From Candidatus Accumulibacter propinquus (GTDB lineage Bacteria; Pseudomonadota; Gammaproteobacteria; Burkholderiales; Rhodocyclaceae), in assembly GCA_016714935.1 (NCBI GenBank), contig JADKBU010000031.1:5014-69013 (forward strand): a stretch of 64,000 nt of DNA, given 5' to 3'. Position 1 is the first letter of the stretch. The number at the start of each line of letters is the position of its first letter. Below are positions 35,229 to 44,051 of this stretch, one piece after another. Under the pieces are notes generated by a model. That model did not search any database and was not told the DNA's origin. It was given only the letters and a program-made list of their open reading frames with translations. Position numbers and translations under genes: made by a program.

Positions 35229-36473
35229 ATGGTTTTTTCGTTTTTCAAGAAGCCGCCGCCGGAAAAGAAAATGGTGGCTCGCCCAGCGGCCGTACCTCGC
35301 CCAAACGAGGAGCGGGGCGTTTCCCCGGGCGCGCCGCGGGATGACAAGCAGAAGCCATCGAACGCGACACCCGTAGGCCTGGCTCGGGCGGATATCCCGT
35401 TCGCCACGCCGGTTACCGCGACCGATGCGCCGCCACTGGAACTCAGCGAGTTTGTGTTCAGCGAGACGGCAACCAATTTTCAGATCGAAGCCGAAGTCGA
35501 CCCGATCGACGCCGAAGCCGAAGAAGCGGCCATGCTGTACGCGAATGGCCAGGATGTCGTGGTTCGGTCGCTGCTGGAGAATGCGACCCGCACCTACCGG
35601 TCTGGCCCCGGTGAGCGCTTGTGGCTGATGCTTTTCGACCTCTTCCGGCTGACGGGCCAGAAAGCCGCATTTGAATCGCTGGGAATCGAGTACGCGCAGT
35701 GTTTCGAGAAGTCGCCGCCTGGCTGGCGCGGAGATGTCGCCGCTCCACCAGTGCAGGCCAGAGCGATGGGGACCGTGCTGTTCAAGGGCGAGCTCAGCGG
35801 TGACAACGACGCGGGTTTCGAAGCGGTGCGTCAGGCACTCGCGAAGAACGCGTACCTGCGTCTCGACCTGTCCAAGGTGCGCAGGCTGGATGCCGCCGGT
35901 TGCGAGCGACTTATGGAACTGCTCCAGCAAGCGCAGCGAGGCAAGCGCGAAATCGAATTGCAGGGGCGCGATTACATTGCCGCCCTGCTGGACAGTCGGG
36001 TCGTCCCGGGGTGCCCGGAAGACCGACCCTGCTGGCTGTTGAAGCTCGAGTTTTGCCAGTTGCGAGGGCAACTGGAGGCCTTCGAGGAAGTGGCGATCAA
36101 CTATGCCGTGACGTTCGAGATTTCGCCACCGTCCTGGGACCCCAAGCGGGTGCAGGTGGCCGAGCCCGCTCCATTGATGCTGGCCATCGACGATCAATTG
36201 GTGACCGAGGCGTATGTCATCAAAGGCGATGTCAAGGGTTCCCGTTTCGGCGATCTGCTGGCGTACGCTGCGGCCAACGATCCGGTGCTGATCGACTGCT
36301 CGGCTGCGACGCGCATGGACTTCCTCAGCGCCGGTGCCTTGCTCAACGTGTTGACCACGGTCAGGCGAACGGGCCGACAGATCATCTTTCGCCACCCCAA
36401 CTACCTGCTTGCCGAGTTGTTCCGCGTTGTCGGGCTGAAAGCCGTCGCCGATGTCGTGCTCGCCAGGAGTTAG
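35229..36473 (+). CDS. STAS-domain protein, conserved upstream of hslVU
   Basis: A 414-residue soluble protein. The N-terminal 90 residues are low-complexity. Two structurally similar halves then follow, each with a MLYANGQ/LFDL or LLKLEFCQL segment and a STAS-like fold: LFKGELSGDN...LRLDLSKVRRLDAAGCERLMELL and YVIKGDVKGS...VLIDCSAATRMDFLSAGALLNVL. STAS domains act in anti-sigma-factor antagonism, phosphotransfer and transport regulation. The usual phosphorylatable Ser/Thr before the conserved Gly is not obvious (DAAGC, DFLSAGA). Its stop is 33 bases before hslV, so it may share the heat-shock protease transcript. Confidence 0.75.
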   Translation: MVFSFFKKPPPEKKMVARPAAVPRPNEERGVSPGAPRDDKQKPSNATPVGLARADIPFATPVTATDAPPLELSEFVFSETATNFQIEAEVDPIDAEAEEAAMLYANGQDVVVRSLLENATRTYRSGPGERLWLMLFDLFRLTGQKAAFESLGIEYAQCFEKSPPGWRGDVAAPPVQARAMGTVLFKGELSGDNDAGFEAVRQALAKNAYLRLDLSKVRRLDAAGCERLMELLQQAQRGKREIELQGRDYIAALLDSRVVPGCPEDRPCWLLKLEFCQLRGQLEAFEEVAINYAVTFEISPPSWDPKRVQVAEPAPLMLAIDDQLVTEAYVIKGDVKGSRFGDLLAYAAANDPVLIDCSAATRMDFLSAGALLNVLTTVRRTGRQIIFRHPNYLLAELFRVVGLKAVADVVLARS

Positions 36474-36506
36474 GGACTCCAGACAGGCACACCAACAGGA
36501 GTTCGC

Positions 36507-37043
36507 ATGGATCAGTACCATGGCACGACGATTCTGTCAGTCCGCCGCGGCAAGCGTGTTGCCATGGGCGGCGACGGGCAGGTGACGCTTGGCAACATCG
36601 TGATCAAGGCCAGCGCGCGCAAGGTTCGGCGCATTCATCAGGGGCAGATCCTCGCCGGCTTTGCCGGTGGGACGGCAGACGCGTTTACCCTCTTCGAACG
36701 CTTCGAGGCGAAGCTCGACAAGCATCAGGGCAATCTGTTGCGCTCGGCGGTGGAACTCGCCAAGGACTGGCGGAGCGACCGCGCCCTGCGCCGCCTGGAT
36801 GCCATGCTGTCGGTGGCCGACCGGGAGAATTCGCTGATCATCACCGGCAACGGGGATGTGGTGGAACCGGAGCACGGCATTGTGGCCATTGGTTCCGGGG
36901 GGGCTTTTGCGCACTCGGCGGCACGTGCTCTGGTCGAGAACAGCGAACTCGATCCTGCCGAGGTAGTGCGCAAGTCCTTGCAGATCGCCAGCGATCTGTG
37001 CATCTATACCAATCAGAACTTCACCATCGAGGTACTGGAATAA
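36507..37043 (+). CDS. hslV: ATP-dependent protease subunit HslV
   Basis: A 178-residue proteasome-like peptidase. The N terminus MDQYHGTTILSVRRG gives, after processing, the catalytic Thr, and GGDGQVTLG follows. HslV dodecamers degrade proteins unfolded by the HslU ATPase. ACAGGAG provides the ribosome-binding site. It is 2 bases upstream of hslU, the standard operon. Confidence 0.97.
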   Translation: MDQYHGTTILSVRRGKRVAMGGDGQVTLGNIVIKASARKVRRIHQGQILAGFAGGTADAFTLFERFEAKLDKHQGNLLRSAVELAKDWRSDRALRRLDAMLSVADRENSLIITGNGDVVEPEHGIVAIGSGGAFAHSAARALVENSELDPAEVVRKSLQIASDLCIYTNQNFTIEVLE

Positions 37044-37045
37044 TC

Positions 37046-38377
37046 ATGTCGTCGATGACCCCGCAGGAAATCGTTTGCGAACTTGACAAACATATCGTCG
37101 GTCAGGGCAAGGCCAAGAAGGCCGTGGCCATCGCGCTGCGCAGTCGTTGGCGGCGTGCGCAGGTGGCGGAGCCCTTGCGGCAGGAGATTACCCCGAAGAA
37201 CATCCTGCTGATCGGACCCACCGGTGTGGGCAAGACCGAAATCGCTCGCCGTTTGGCACGTCTGGCCAATGCCCCGTTCATCAAGGTCGAAGCGACCAAG
37301 TTCACCGAGGTCGGATACGTGGGCCGCGATGTCGAGACGATCATCCGTGACCTGGTCGAGATCGCCGTCAAGAGCGGACGTGAACAAGCCATGCGCGGTG
37401 TGCGTGTGCGCGCCGACGACGCTGCCGAAGATCGCATTCTCGACGCGCTGCTGCCGCCGGCGCGCGGCAATTTCTTCAATGACGCACAATCGACCGAGGA
37501 CAACGCCACGCGCCAGAAATTCCGCAAGAAATTGCGCGAAGGCGAACTTGACGACAAGGAAATCGAGGTGGAGGTCGCGGCGCCGTCGATGCAGGCCGAG
37601 ATCTTTGCGCCACCCGGAATGGAGGAATTGACCGCGCAGATCCAGGGGATGTTTCAGAACATGGGTGGTGGTCGCAAGAAATCGCGAAAACTGAAGATCT
37701 TCGAGGCGCGCAGGTTGCTGATCGAGGAGGAAGCGGCGAAACTGGTCAATGACGAGGAGGTCAAGCTCGATGCGGTCAGGAATGTCGAGCAGAACGGCAT
37801 CGTCTTCCTCGACGAAATCGACAAGATCGCCTCGCGCAGCGACACGCACGGCGTCGATGTCTCGCGGCAGGGCGTGCAGCGCGACCTGTTGCCGCTCGTT
37901 GAAGGCACGACCGTATCAACCAAGTACGGCATGATCCGTACTGATCACATCCTGTTCATCGCCAGCGGCGCTTTCCACCTGGCCAAACCTTCGGATCTCA
38001 TTCCCGAGTTGCAGGGCCGCTTGCCGATCCGAGTCGAACTGGACTCGCTGTCGGTGGCCGACTTCGAATGCATCCTGACCCAGACCGACGCCTGCCTGAC
38101 CAAGCAGTACCAGGCGCTGCTGGCCACCGAAGGCGTAACGCTCGACTTCGCTGCGGATGGCATCAGGCGGCTGGCCGAGATTGCCTGGTCGGTCAACGAG
38201 CGGACCGAAAACATCGGTGCGCGACGCCTGTATACGGTAATGGAGCGGCTGCTTGAGGAGGTGTCGTTCTCGGCCAGCCAGGGAGGCCTGGCGATGGTTG
38301 CCATAGATGCCGGCTATGTGGACAGCCGCCTCGCCGAACTGGCACAGAACGAGGATCTCTCCCGCTACGTTCTGTAG
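37046..38377 (+). CDS. hslU: HslU ATPase (unfoldase of HslUV)
   Basis: A 443-residue AAA+ protein. MTPQEIVCELDKHIVGQGKAK opens it, Walker A GPTGVGKT is at 57-64, and GYVGRDVETI is the substrate-gripping pore motif. Walker B is IVFLDEIDKIA, and RRLYTVMERLLEE contains the sensor-2 region. The C terminus (DLSRYVL) is the segment that inserts into HslV to activate it. The start at 37046 is chosen because it directly follows the hslV stop and matches the family N terminus. The frame is open far upstream across hslV, which is a shadow. Confidence 0.97.
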   Translation: MSSMTPQEIVCELDKHIVGQGKAKKAVAIALRSRWRRAQVAEPLRQEITPKNILLIGPTGVGKTEIARRLARLANAPFIKVEATKFTEVGYVGRDVETIIRDLVEIAVKSGREQAMRGVRVRADDAAEDRILDALLPPARGNFFNDAQSTEDNATRQKFRKKLREGELDDKEIEVEVAAPSMQAEIFAPPGMEELTAQIQGMFQNMGGGRKKSRKLKIFEARRLLIEEEAAKLVNDEEVKLDAVRNVEQNGIVFLDEIDKIASRSDTHGVDVSRQGVQRDLLPLVEGTTVSTKYGMIRTDHILFIASGAFHLAKPSDLIPELQGRLPIRVELDSLSVADFECILTQTDACLTKQYQALLATEGVTLDFAADGIRRLAEIAWSVNERTENIGARRLYTVMERLLEEVSFSASQGGLAMVAIDAGYVDSRLAELAQNEDLSRYVL

Positions 38378-38488
38378 CGCTGCGCGCTGCCTGCCGTGGC
38401 GGCTTCGTTCTGGCGGCCTGCGCCGGTTTCGTGATCCCCTGGACGAGGCGGGCTCGGTGACTTCGCGGGTCCGCGACGTCTTTCCGCC

Positions 38489-38917
38489 CTACTTCACTAC
38501 CAGGACCGGCAGGTCAGTCAAATGGATGACCCGGTTGGTGACCGAACCGAGCAGGATGCCGGCCACTGAACCGAGCCCGCGAGCCCCGATGACGATCAAG
38601 GTGCAGTGTTGCTCACTGGCAAAATCGACAATCGTCTGTGCGGGGTCTCCGATGAGAATGTGCGCCGAGTAGATTAGCCCGGCGGTGTCCAGATTGGCGC
38701 GGGCGGCTGCCAGCGCGGCACTTCCGGCCTCGCGGTGGTAGTCCTGAAGCACGCTGCCGTTCACAAAACGGGCCACGTCCGATGGCAGGGGAGGTTGCAC
38801 GTTGACCAGAAGGATCGCCGGAGCAGTGGCGTCCCTGGCGGCTTCGCGAACGACATGGTCTACCGCGCGCAAGGCCAGCGGCGAGCCATCGACCGGTAGC
38901 AACCAAAGTGGCTTCAT
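38489..38917 (-). CDS. Universal stress protein (UspA family)
   Basis: A 142-residue protein beginning MKPLWLLPVDGSPLALRAVDHV and ending with the ATP-binding signature GARGLGSVAGILLGSVTNRVI followed by LPVLVVK. The G-x2-G-x9-G(S) pattern predicts the ATP-binding subclass. It overlaps the end of terC by 4 bases, so it is translated in tandem with that membrane protein. The start at 38917 matches the family N terminus. Codons upstream lie inside terC. Confidence 0.92.
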   Translation of the reverse strand: MKPLWLLPVDGSPLALRAVDHVVREAARDATAPAILLVNVQPPLPSDVARFVNGSVLQDYHREAGSAALAAARANLDTAGLIYSAHILIGDPAQTIVDFASEQHCTLIVIGARGLGSVAGILLGSVTNRVIHLTDLPVLVVK

Positions 38918-39657
38918 CCCTGTTTTCCCTTCTCTATGCTCTCGGCGTCCGCAGAAATCAGTTCGACCGTCGTGTGTGCCTGGTGCTGCCGACTCGCCAG
39001 CCATTTGCCGACGACGATGACCAGCAGCGCACCGAGCGCTGACGCCAGGTAAGCGCTGTGTGGAACAACCTCACGCCAGCGCTCTGGCAGTGCCGGGTCA
39101 GTGACCAGCATGCCGCCACCGATCCAGCCCAGCAGCCCACCGCCGGCGGTGATCACTACCGGAAACCGATCCATCAAGGTGAGTACCAGCTTGCTTCCCC
39201 AGACGACGATCGGGATCGAGACCACAATGCCGAAGATGACCAGAACGATCGATCCGTGCGCCGCAGCAGCGACAGCAATGACGTTGTCCAGGCTCATGAC
39301 GGCGTCGGCGACGATGATCGTCTTGATTGCTCCGGTCAGCGTGGTGTTCCCCTGCACATTGCCGTGTGCGTCCTCGTCTTCCGGCAGCACGAGCTTGATC
39401 CCGATCCAGAACAACAGCAGGCCGCCAATGATCTTGAGGTAAGGGACCGCCAGCAGTTGCAGGGCAAAGTAGATCAGTACAATGCGTAGCCCGATCGCGC
39501 CGAAGACGCCCCAGAAGATGCCCTTGTTGCGCTGTGCCTCCGGCAGCTTTCGGCAGGCCAGGGCGATGACCACGGCGTTGTCGCCACCGAGCAGGATGTC
39601 GATGGCGATGATCTGGAGTACGGCGAGCCAGAAGGTCGGGGAAGCGAGATCAGGCAT
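38914..39657 (-). CDS. TerC-family membrane protein
   Basis: A 247-residue protein with about seven helices and the two TerC acidic motifs, GGDNAVVIA (D26) and MSLDNVIAVA, which are thought to coordinate a metal in the membrane. TerC proteins are linked to tellurite resistance and manganese export or metalation of secreted enzymes. No other ter genes are near, so the general metal-related role is more likely. It is coupled to the universal stress protein gene by a 4-base overlap. Confidence 0.9.
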   Translation of the reverse strand: MPDLASPTFWLAVLQIIAIDILLGGDNAVVIALACRKLPEAQRNKGIFWGVFGAIGLRIVLIYFALQLLAVPYLKIIGGLLLFWIGIKLVLPEDEDAHGNVQGNTTLTGAIKTIIVADAVMSLDNVIAVAAAAHGSIVLVIFGIVVSIPIVVWGSKLVLTLMDRFPVVITAGGGLLGWIGGGMLVTDPALPERWREVVPHSAYLASALGALLVIVVGKWLASRQHQAHTTVELISADAESIEKGKQG

Positions 39658-39863
39658 ATGGCGTGTCCATACGTGCAGGAAGGCGTCGCCAACGCGTGGC
39701 TAGATCTGCGGCAAGTGCGACCACCCGTCGGGCGGCGCGGAGCACGCTTGGCATCATCAGCCGGCGATTGTCGCACATTTTGACGGCGTTTCTCGAACCC
39801 ACGAACCGAAGTCTCCGGGCTTTCCGGCGACATGCGCAGGCACTTGATCCCCATGAACCGGAA

Positions 39864-41213
39864 TCACAGCAACTCCAGCGGCGGCGTCAATCCGGGAGAT
39901 GAACTCGCAAAGCTGCCCTGAACCGCAGTCTGACCCAGTTTTGCCAGGACCTTGTTGGCTTCACGCAAGCGGCCCAGCACCTTGACCAGCAAGACCTTGT
40001 TGAAGCGCTCCCGTACCTCGTCAGAGCTCAACTCGAGGGCCGCGCTATTGATTTCAAGGAACAAGGTGGGTTCGAGAGTGACCACTGTGGCGTGGCGCTG
40101 GCTGTCGGTCGGATGCAGGAACGCCATTTCTCCGACCACCTCGCTGGGGCCGAGTCGGCAAATCACCCGCCCATTGGAAGATATCTCGACAAAGCCGTCA
40201 ACAATCACGCCAAACTTGCGGTGATTATCTCCTTCGCGGACCACGGTCACTTTCTCCGACAATTCCCGCCAGACGCTGATGCGCAGCACCTCCCACAACT
40301 CGATGTCCTCGAACTCGGCGAAGAACGTCAGGTGCCGCAAGCGCTCGAAGTGTGTCAGATCCTGCTGCGTCTGATCCTCTTCCTGCATCTGGTAGCGCAC
40401 GGGTGTCAGGTCCTTGGCGAACTCGGCGCCATTGCGGTAGCGGCTGTAGAGATCTTTCTCCAGTGCTTTCCGGATGATTGGGTCGAGGCCGGGCGGCAAA
40501 CTCGGCCGTAACGCGCAGACCGAAGGCGCGTCCATGTTGACGATCTTGTAGACCAGAGCGGCGGCGTTGTTGGCACGAAACGGCAGCCGTCCGGTCAGCA
40601 ACTGGAACAGGAGGACGCCCAGCGAGTAGAGGTCGGTCTTGTGATTGAGCGGATAGTTCTTGACCTGCTCTGGTGACATGTAGGCGGGCGAGCCCACACC
40701 CATCACGAAAGTTGAGTCCTTGCCCATATCCTTTTGCAGATTGAGGCCGAGGCCGAAATCGGTGATTTTCGGATTGTCGTTGGCATCGATCAGAATATTG
40801 GCCGGCTTGATGTCGCGATGCACGACCCCACGTCGGAAGGCATGATCAAGGGCCAGGCAACACTTGAAAATGATGCCGATGACGCGGTGCATCGGCAATA
40901 GTCGATTGATTGCACAAAACTTGTCGAGCGCCGGCCCGTCGACAAACTCCATCACCAGATAGGCCTGTTCCGCTTCGACCACGGCGTCGTAGATCCTGAC
41001 GATGTTCGGGTGATCGAGCCTCCGACCGATCGCATCCTCGGTCTGGAAGAGCTTCCTTAGGCGCCGTGACATGGCGGCATTGTTCTCGCCGAAGTGGATC
41101 AGCTTGATGGCGACCTGGCGCTGAAGGTCAGGATCCCACGCGAGATAGACGATCGCGGTAGCTCCCCGGCCGAGGGAGCGAATGATTTCATATTTGCCGA
41201 TCTTCTCCATCAT
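39864..41213 (-). CDS. Ser/Thr protein kinase with cyclic-nucleotide-binding domain
   Basis: A 449-residue cytoplasmic fusion. The eukaryotic-like kinase domain (about 8-270) is complete: Gly-rich GRGATAIV (15-22), catalytic Lys in AIKLI (K37), HRDIKPAN (D134), DFG (152-154) and SPAYMSPEQ. A C-terminal cNMP-binding fold (about 300-410) contains VVREGDNHRKFGVIVDGFVEIS and the phosphate-binding region GPSEVVGEMAFLHPTDSQRHATV. It has no membrane helix, unlike most bacterial PASTA kinases. Cyclic AMP or c-di-GMP binding is possible but the ligand cannot be assigned. It is divergent from grpE, which shares the upstream region. Confidence 0.9.
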   Translation of the reverse strand: MMEKIGKYEIIRSLGRGATAIVYLAWDPDLQRQVAIKLIHFGENNAAMSRRLRKLFQTEDAIGRRLDHPNIVRIYDAVVEAEQAYLVMEFVDGPALDKFCAINRLLPMHRVIGIIFKCCLALDHAFRRGVVHRDIKPANILIDANDNPKITDFGLGLNLQKDMGKDSTFVMGVGSPAYMSPEQVKNYPLNHKTDLYSLGVLLFQLLTGRLPFRANNAAALVYKIVNMDAPSVCALRPSLPPGLDPIIRKALEKDLYSRYRNGAEFAKDLTPVRYQMQEEDQTQQDLTHFERLRHLTFFAEFEDIELWEVLRISVWRELSEKVTVVREGDNHRKFGVIVDGFVEISSNGRVICRLGPSEVVGEMAFLHPTDSQRHATVVTLEPTLFLEINSAALELSSDEVRERFNKVLLVKVLGRLREANKVLAKLGQTAVQGSFASSSPGLTPPLELL

Positions 41214-41333
41214 GCCGGTACCGCGTTCTATAGATGATCAGGGGAATTGAAATGCTAGCAGCAGAAGTGCCCGCGGATGAAAAATTATGCGCGACTTGCG
41301 GCACTGTTCAAGCCCATCGAGACGACAAAAAAG

Positions 41334-41360
41334 CTTGAAATCGGGCAAGTTGCCCCAAAC
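41334..41360 (+). promoter_or_regulatory. Putative sigma32 promoter of grpE
   Basis: CTTGAA (41334-41339), a 13-base spacer and CCCCAAAC (41353-41360) match the heat-shock consensus CTTGAA-N13-15-CCCCATNT closely. Transcription would begin about 24 bases before the grpE start codon. Confidence 0.7.
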
Positions 41361-41390
41361 TCCTTTGCGTTTTCCGGGAGATCACCATCT

Positions 41391-41951
41391 ATGCAAGCAA
41401 ACGACAAAGAATCCGAACCGGCAGCTGCCGAAACAGCCACGCCCGAAAGCTTCGAAGCAGCCGCAGAATCCGCGCTGCCAGCTGACGCCGGGCCAGCCCT
41501 CGAAGAAGCGCTGCGGCAAGCGCAAACGAAGGCTGACGAGTACCATGATGCATGGCTGCGTGCCAAGGCCGAAACCGAGAATGTGCGCCGCCGCGCCCAG
41601 GAAGACATCGCCAAGGCCGCCAAATTCTCCATTGATCGTTTCGCTCGCGAGTTGCTGGCCGTCAAGGACAGCCTTGAAGCGGCACTGGCCAGCGAGACGT
41701 CGAGTGTCGAGAATCTTCGGTCGGGTACTGAACTGACCCTCAAGCAACTGGTCGCCGCTTTCGAAAAATCCACACTAGCCGAAATCAATCCGCTTGGCGA
41801 GAAGTTCGACCCGCATCGCCATCAGGCAATCAGCGTTGTCGCATCGGAGCAGGAGCCCAATACTGTGGTCACCGTACTGCAAAAGGGCTATCTGCTGGCC
41901 GATCGCGTGCTGCGTCCGGCGCTCGTCGTAGTGGCCAAGGGGACAACTTGA
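41391..41951 (+). CDS. grpE: Nucleotide exchange factor GrpE
   Basis: A 186-residue protein. An acidic, disordered N terminus (MQANDKESEPAAAE) is followed by a long coiled coil (AKAETENVRRRAQEDIAKAAKF, FARELLAVKDSLE) and the C-terminal beta domain FDPHRHQAISVV, TVVTVLQKGYLLADRVLRPALV. GrpE releases ADP from DnaK. The ATG at 41391 is preceded by GGGAG. An earlier in-frame ATG at 41277 would place the heat-shock promoter inside the coding region and is not favoured. Confidence 0.95.
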   Translation: MQANDKESEPAAAETATPESFEAAAESALPADAGPALEEALRQAQTKADEYHDAWLRAKAETENVRRRAQEDIAKAAKFSIDRFARELLAVKDSLEAALASETSSVENLRSGTELTLKQLVAAFEKSTLAEINPLGEKFDPHRHQAISVVASEQEPNTVVTVLQKGYLLADRVLRPALVVVAKGTT

Positions 41952-41974
41952 AATCGTCGGCGTGATCCCCAGTT
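41947..41974 (+). promoter_or_regulatory. Putative second sigma32 promoter, upstream of dnaK
   Basis: CTTGAA (41947-41952), 14 bases, CCCCAGTT (41967-41974). The -35 element overlaps the grpE stop codon (41949-41951). It would let dnaK be expressed more than grpE on heat shock. The leader would be about 67 bases. Confidence 0.65.
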
Positions 41975-42047
41975 GTGGTTCATCACCAGACCTTCCGGTT
42001 TTGGCGAATGTGTATACAAAATAATGAGATATTGAAAGGATTCTGAA

Positions 42048-43985
42048 ATGGGCAAGATCATCGGCATTGATCTCGGTACGACCAACTCCTGCGTCGCGGT
42101 AATGGAGAACGGTAAACCGAAAGTGATCGAGAACTCTGAGGGAGCGCGTACTACGCCATCGATCGTGGCCTACGCCGAAGACGGCGAGATTCTCTGTGGC
42201 GCGCCGGCCAAGCGCCAGGCGGTGACCAATCCGAGGAACACCCTGTACGCGGTCAAGCGGCTGATCGGTCGTCGCTTCGAGGAAAAGGAAGTGCAAAAGG
42301 ACATCTCGCTGATGCCCTTCAAGATTCTCAAGGCCGACAACGGCGACGCCTGGGTCGAAGTGCGAGGCAAGAAGATTGCACCCCCGCAGGTGTCCGCCGA
42401 GGTCCTGCGCAAGATGAAGAAGACCGCCGAGGACTATCTTGGCGAGGAAGTCACCGAGGCGGTCATCACCGTGCCGGCCTACTTCAACGACAGCCAGCGG
42501 CAGGCGACCAAGGATGCCGGCCGGATCGCCGGCCTTGAAGTGAAGCGCATCATCAATGAACCGACGGCGGCGGCACTGGCCTTCGGCATGGACAAGAAGC
42601 AGGGCGACAAGAAGATCGCCGTTTATGACCTTGGTGGCGGGACCTTCGACATTTCCATCATCGAAATTGCCGAGGTCGAAGGCGAGCATCAGTTCGAGGT
42701 GCTGTCAACCAACGGCGATACCTTCCTCGGTGGCGAAGACTTCGACCAGCGCTTGATCGACTACATCATCGAAGAATTCAAAAAGGAATCCGGGGTTAAC
42801 CTGAAGGCCGACGTGCTGGCCCTGCAGCGCCTCAAGGATGCTGCCGAAAAGGCCAAGATCGAACTGTCGTCGGGGCAGCAGAACGAGATCAACCTGCCGT
42901 ACATCACCGCCGACAGTTCCGGACCCAAGCACCTGACACTGAAGATCACGCGCGCCAAGTTCGAGTCGCTGGTTGACGAACTCATCGAGCGGACCATCGA
43001 GCCGTGCCGCATCGCGCTGAAGGATGCCGGATGCAAGATCGGTGACATCAACGACGTGATTCTGGTCGGTGGCCAGTCACGGATGCCCAAGGTGCAGGAG
43101 AGAGTCAAGGAGTTTTTCGGCCGCGAACCTCGCCGCGATGTCAATCCCGACGAAGCGGTCGCCGTCGGCGCGGCGATTCAGGGAGGCGTACTGCAAGGCG
43201 AAGTCAAGGACGTTCTGTTGCTCGACGTGACCCCGCTGTCCCTGGGTATCGAGACTCTCGGCGGGGTGATGACCAAGCTGATCAAGAAGAACACGACCAT
43301 TCCGACCAAGGCGACGCAGGTTTTCTCGACGGCGGACGACAACCAGTCTGCGGTAACCATTCATGTATTGCAGGGTGAGCGAGAAATGGCCTCGGGGAAC
43401 AAGAGCCTCGGGCAGTTCAACCTCTCCGATATTCCGCCGGCGCCGCGCGGCATGCCGCAGATCGAAGTCACTTTCGATATCGACGCCAATGGGATTCTGC
43501 ATGTGTCGGCGAAGGACAAGGCCACCGGCAGGGAAAACAAGATCAAGATCCAGGCCTCCTCGGGTCTCAGCGAGGCGGAAGTGCAGCGCATGGTCCAGGA
43601 TGCCGAGGTGCACGCGGAGGAGGACCGGAAAGCACACGAACTGGCGGAAACGCGTAACCAGTGCGACGGCATGATTCATACGGTCAAGAAGTCACTCGCC
43701 GAATACGGCAAGGAGCTTTCCGACAGCGAGAAAAGCGTCATCGAGAAAGCGATGCAGGAAGCCGAGGAGGCGATTCGTGGCAGTGACCTTGAAACCATCA
43801 AGGCCAAGAGTGAGGCGCTCGGGACGGCAGCACAGAAGCTTGGCGAGAAGATGTACGCCAAGCAGCAAGCGCATGCCGAGGGTGCCGAGAGTGCCGCCGG
43901 CGGTGCCGGTACCGCCGGTGAGGGGAAGAAGGATGACAGTGATGTCGTCGACGCCGAATTTACCGAAGTAAAAGGCAAAAAGTAG
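42048..43985 (+). CDS. dnaK: Chaperone DnaK (Hsp70)
   Basis: A 645-residue protein, full length. The nucleotide-binding domain has GIDLGTTNSCVAVMENG, DLGGGTFDIS and VGGQSRMPKVQE. The linker is DVLLLDVTPLSLGIETLGG. The substrate-binding domain and helical lid follow, and the C-terminal tail ends DVVDAEFTEVKGKK, a variant of the GrpE/DnaJ-responsive EEV-type ending. It is preceded by AAAGGA and its own heat-shock-like promoter, and followed by dnaJ. Confidence 0.98.
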   Translation: MGKIIGIDLGTTNSCVAVMENGKPKVIENSEGARTTPSIVAYAEDGEILCGAPAKRQAVTNPRNTLYAVKRLIGRRFEEKEVQKDISLMPFKILKADNGDAWVEVRGKKIAPPQVSAEVLRKMKKTAEDYLGEEVTEAVITVPAYFNDSQRQATKDAGRIAGLEVKRIINEPTAAALAFGMDKKQGDKKIAVYDLGGGTFDISIIEIAEVEGEHQFEVLSTNGDTFLGGEDFDQRLIDYIIEEFKKESGVNLKADVLALQRLKDAAEKAKIELSSGQQNEINLPYITADSSGPKHLTLKITRAKFESLVDELIERTIEPCRIALKDAGCKIGDINDVILVGGQSRMPKVQERVKEFFGREPRRDVNPDEAVAVGAAIQGGVLQGEVKDVLLLDVTPLSLGIETLGGVMTKLIKKNTTIPTKATQVFSTADDNQSAVTIHVLQGEREMASGNKSLGQFNLSDIPPAPRGMPQIEVTFDIDANGILHVSAKDKATGRENKIKIQASSGLSEAEVQRMVQDAEVHAEEDRKAHELAETRNQCDGMIHTVKKSLAEYGKELSDSEKSVIEKAMQEAEEAIRGSDLETIKAKSEALGTAAQKLGEKMYAKQQAHAEGAESAAGGAGTAGEGKKDDSDVVDAEFTEVKGKK

Positions 43986-44000
43986 GCATCCGCCTGAAAC

Positions 44001-44024
44001 GCGAGGCGTATAATCGCGCCTCGC
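44001..44024 (+). repeat. Hairpin in the dnaK-dnaJ spacer
   Basis: GCGAGGCG (44001-44008) and CGCCTCGC (44017-44024) form a perfect 8-bp stem with an 8-base loop. No T run follows, so it more likely marks an mRNA processing or stability site, or a weak attenuator, between dnaK and dnaJ than a full terminator. Confidence 0.6.
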
Positions 44025-44051
44025 TTCGCCCCTCAAAGTGCTCAAGAACCT

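Noticed and set aside
35900..37045. N-terminal extension of hslU through hslV and the STAS gene
   Set aside because: HslU starts at 37046 right after the hslV stop. The upstream frame is an out-of-frame shadow.
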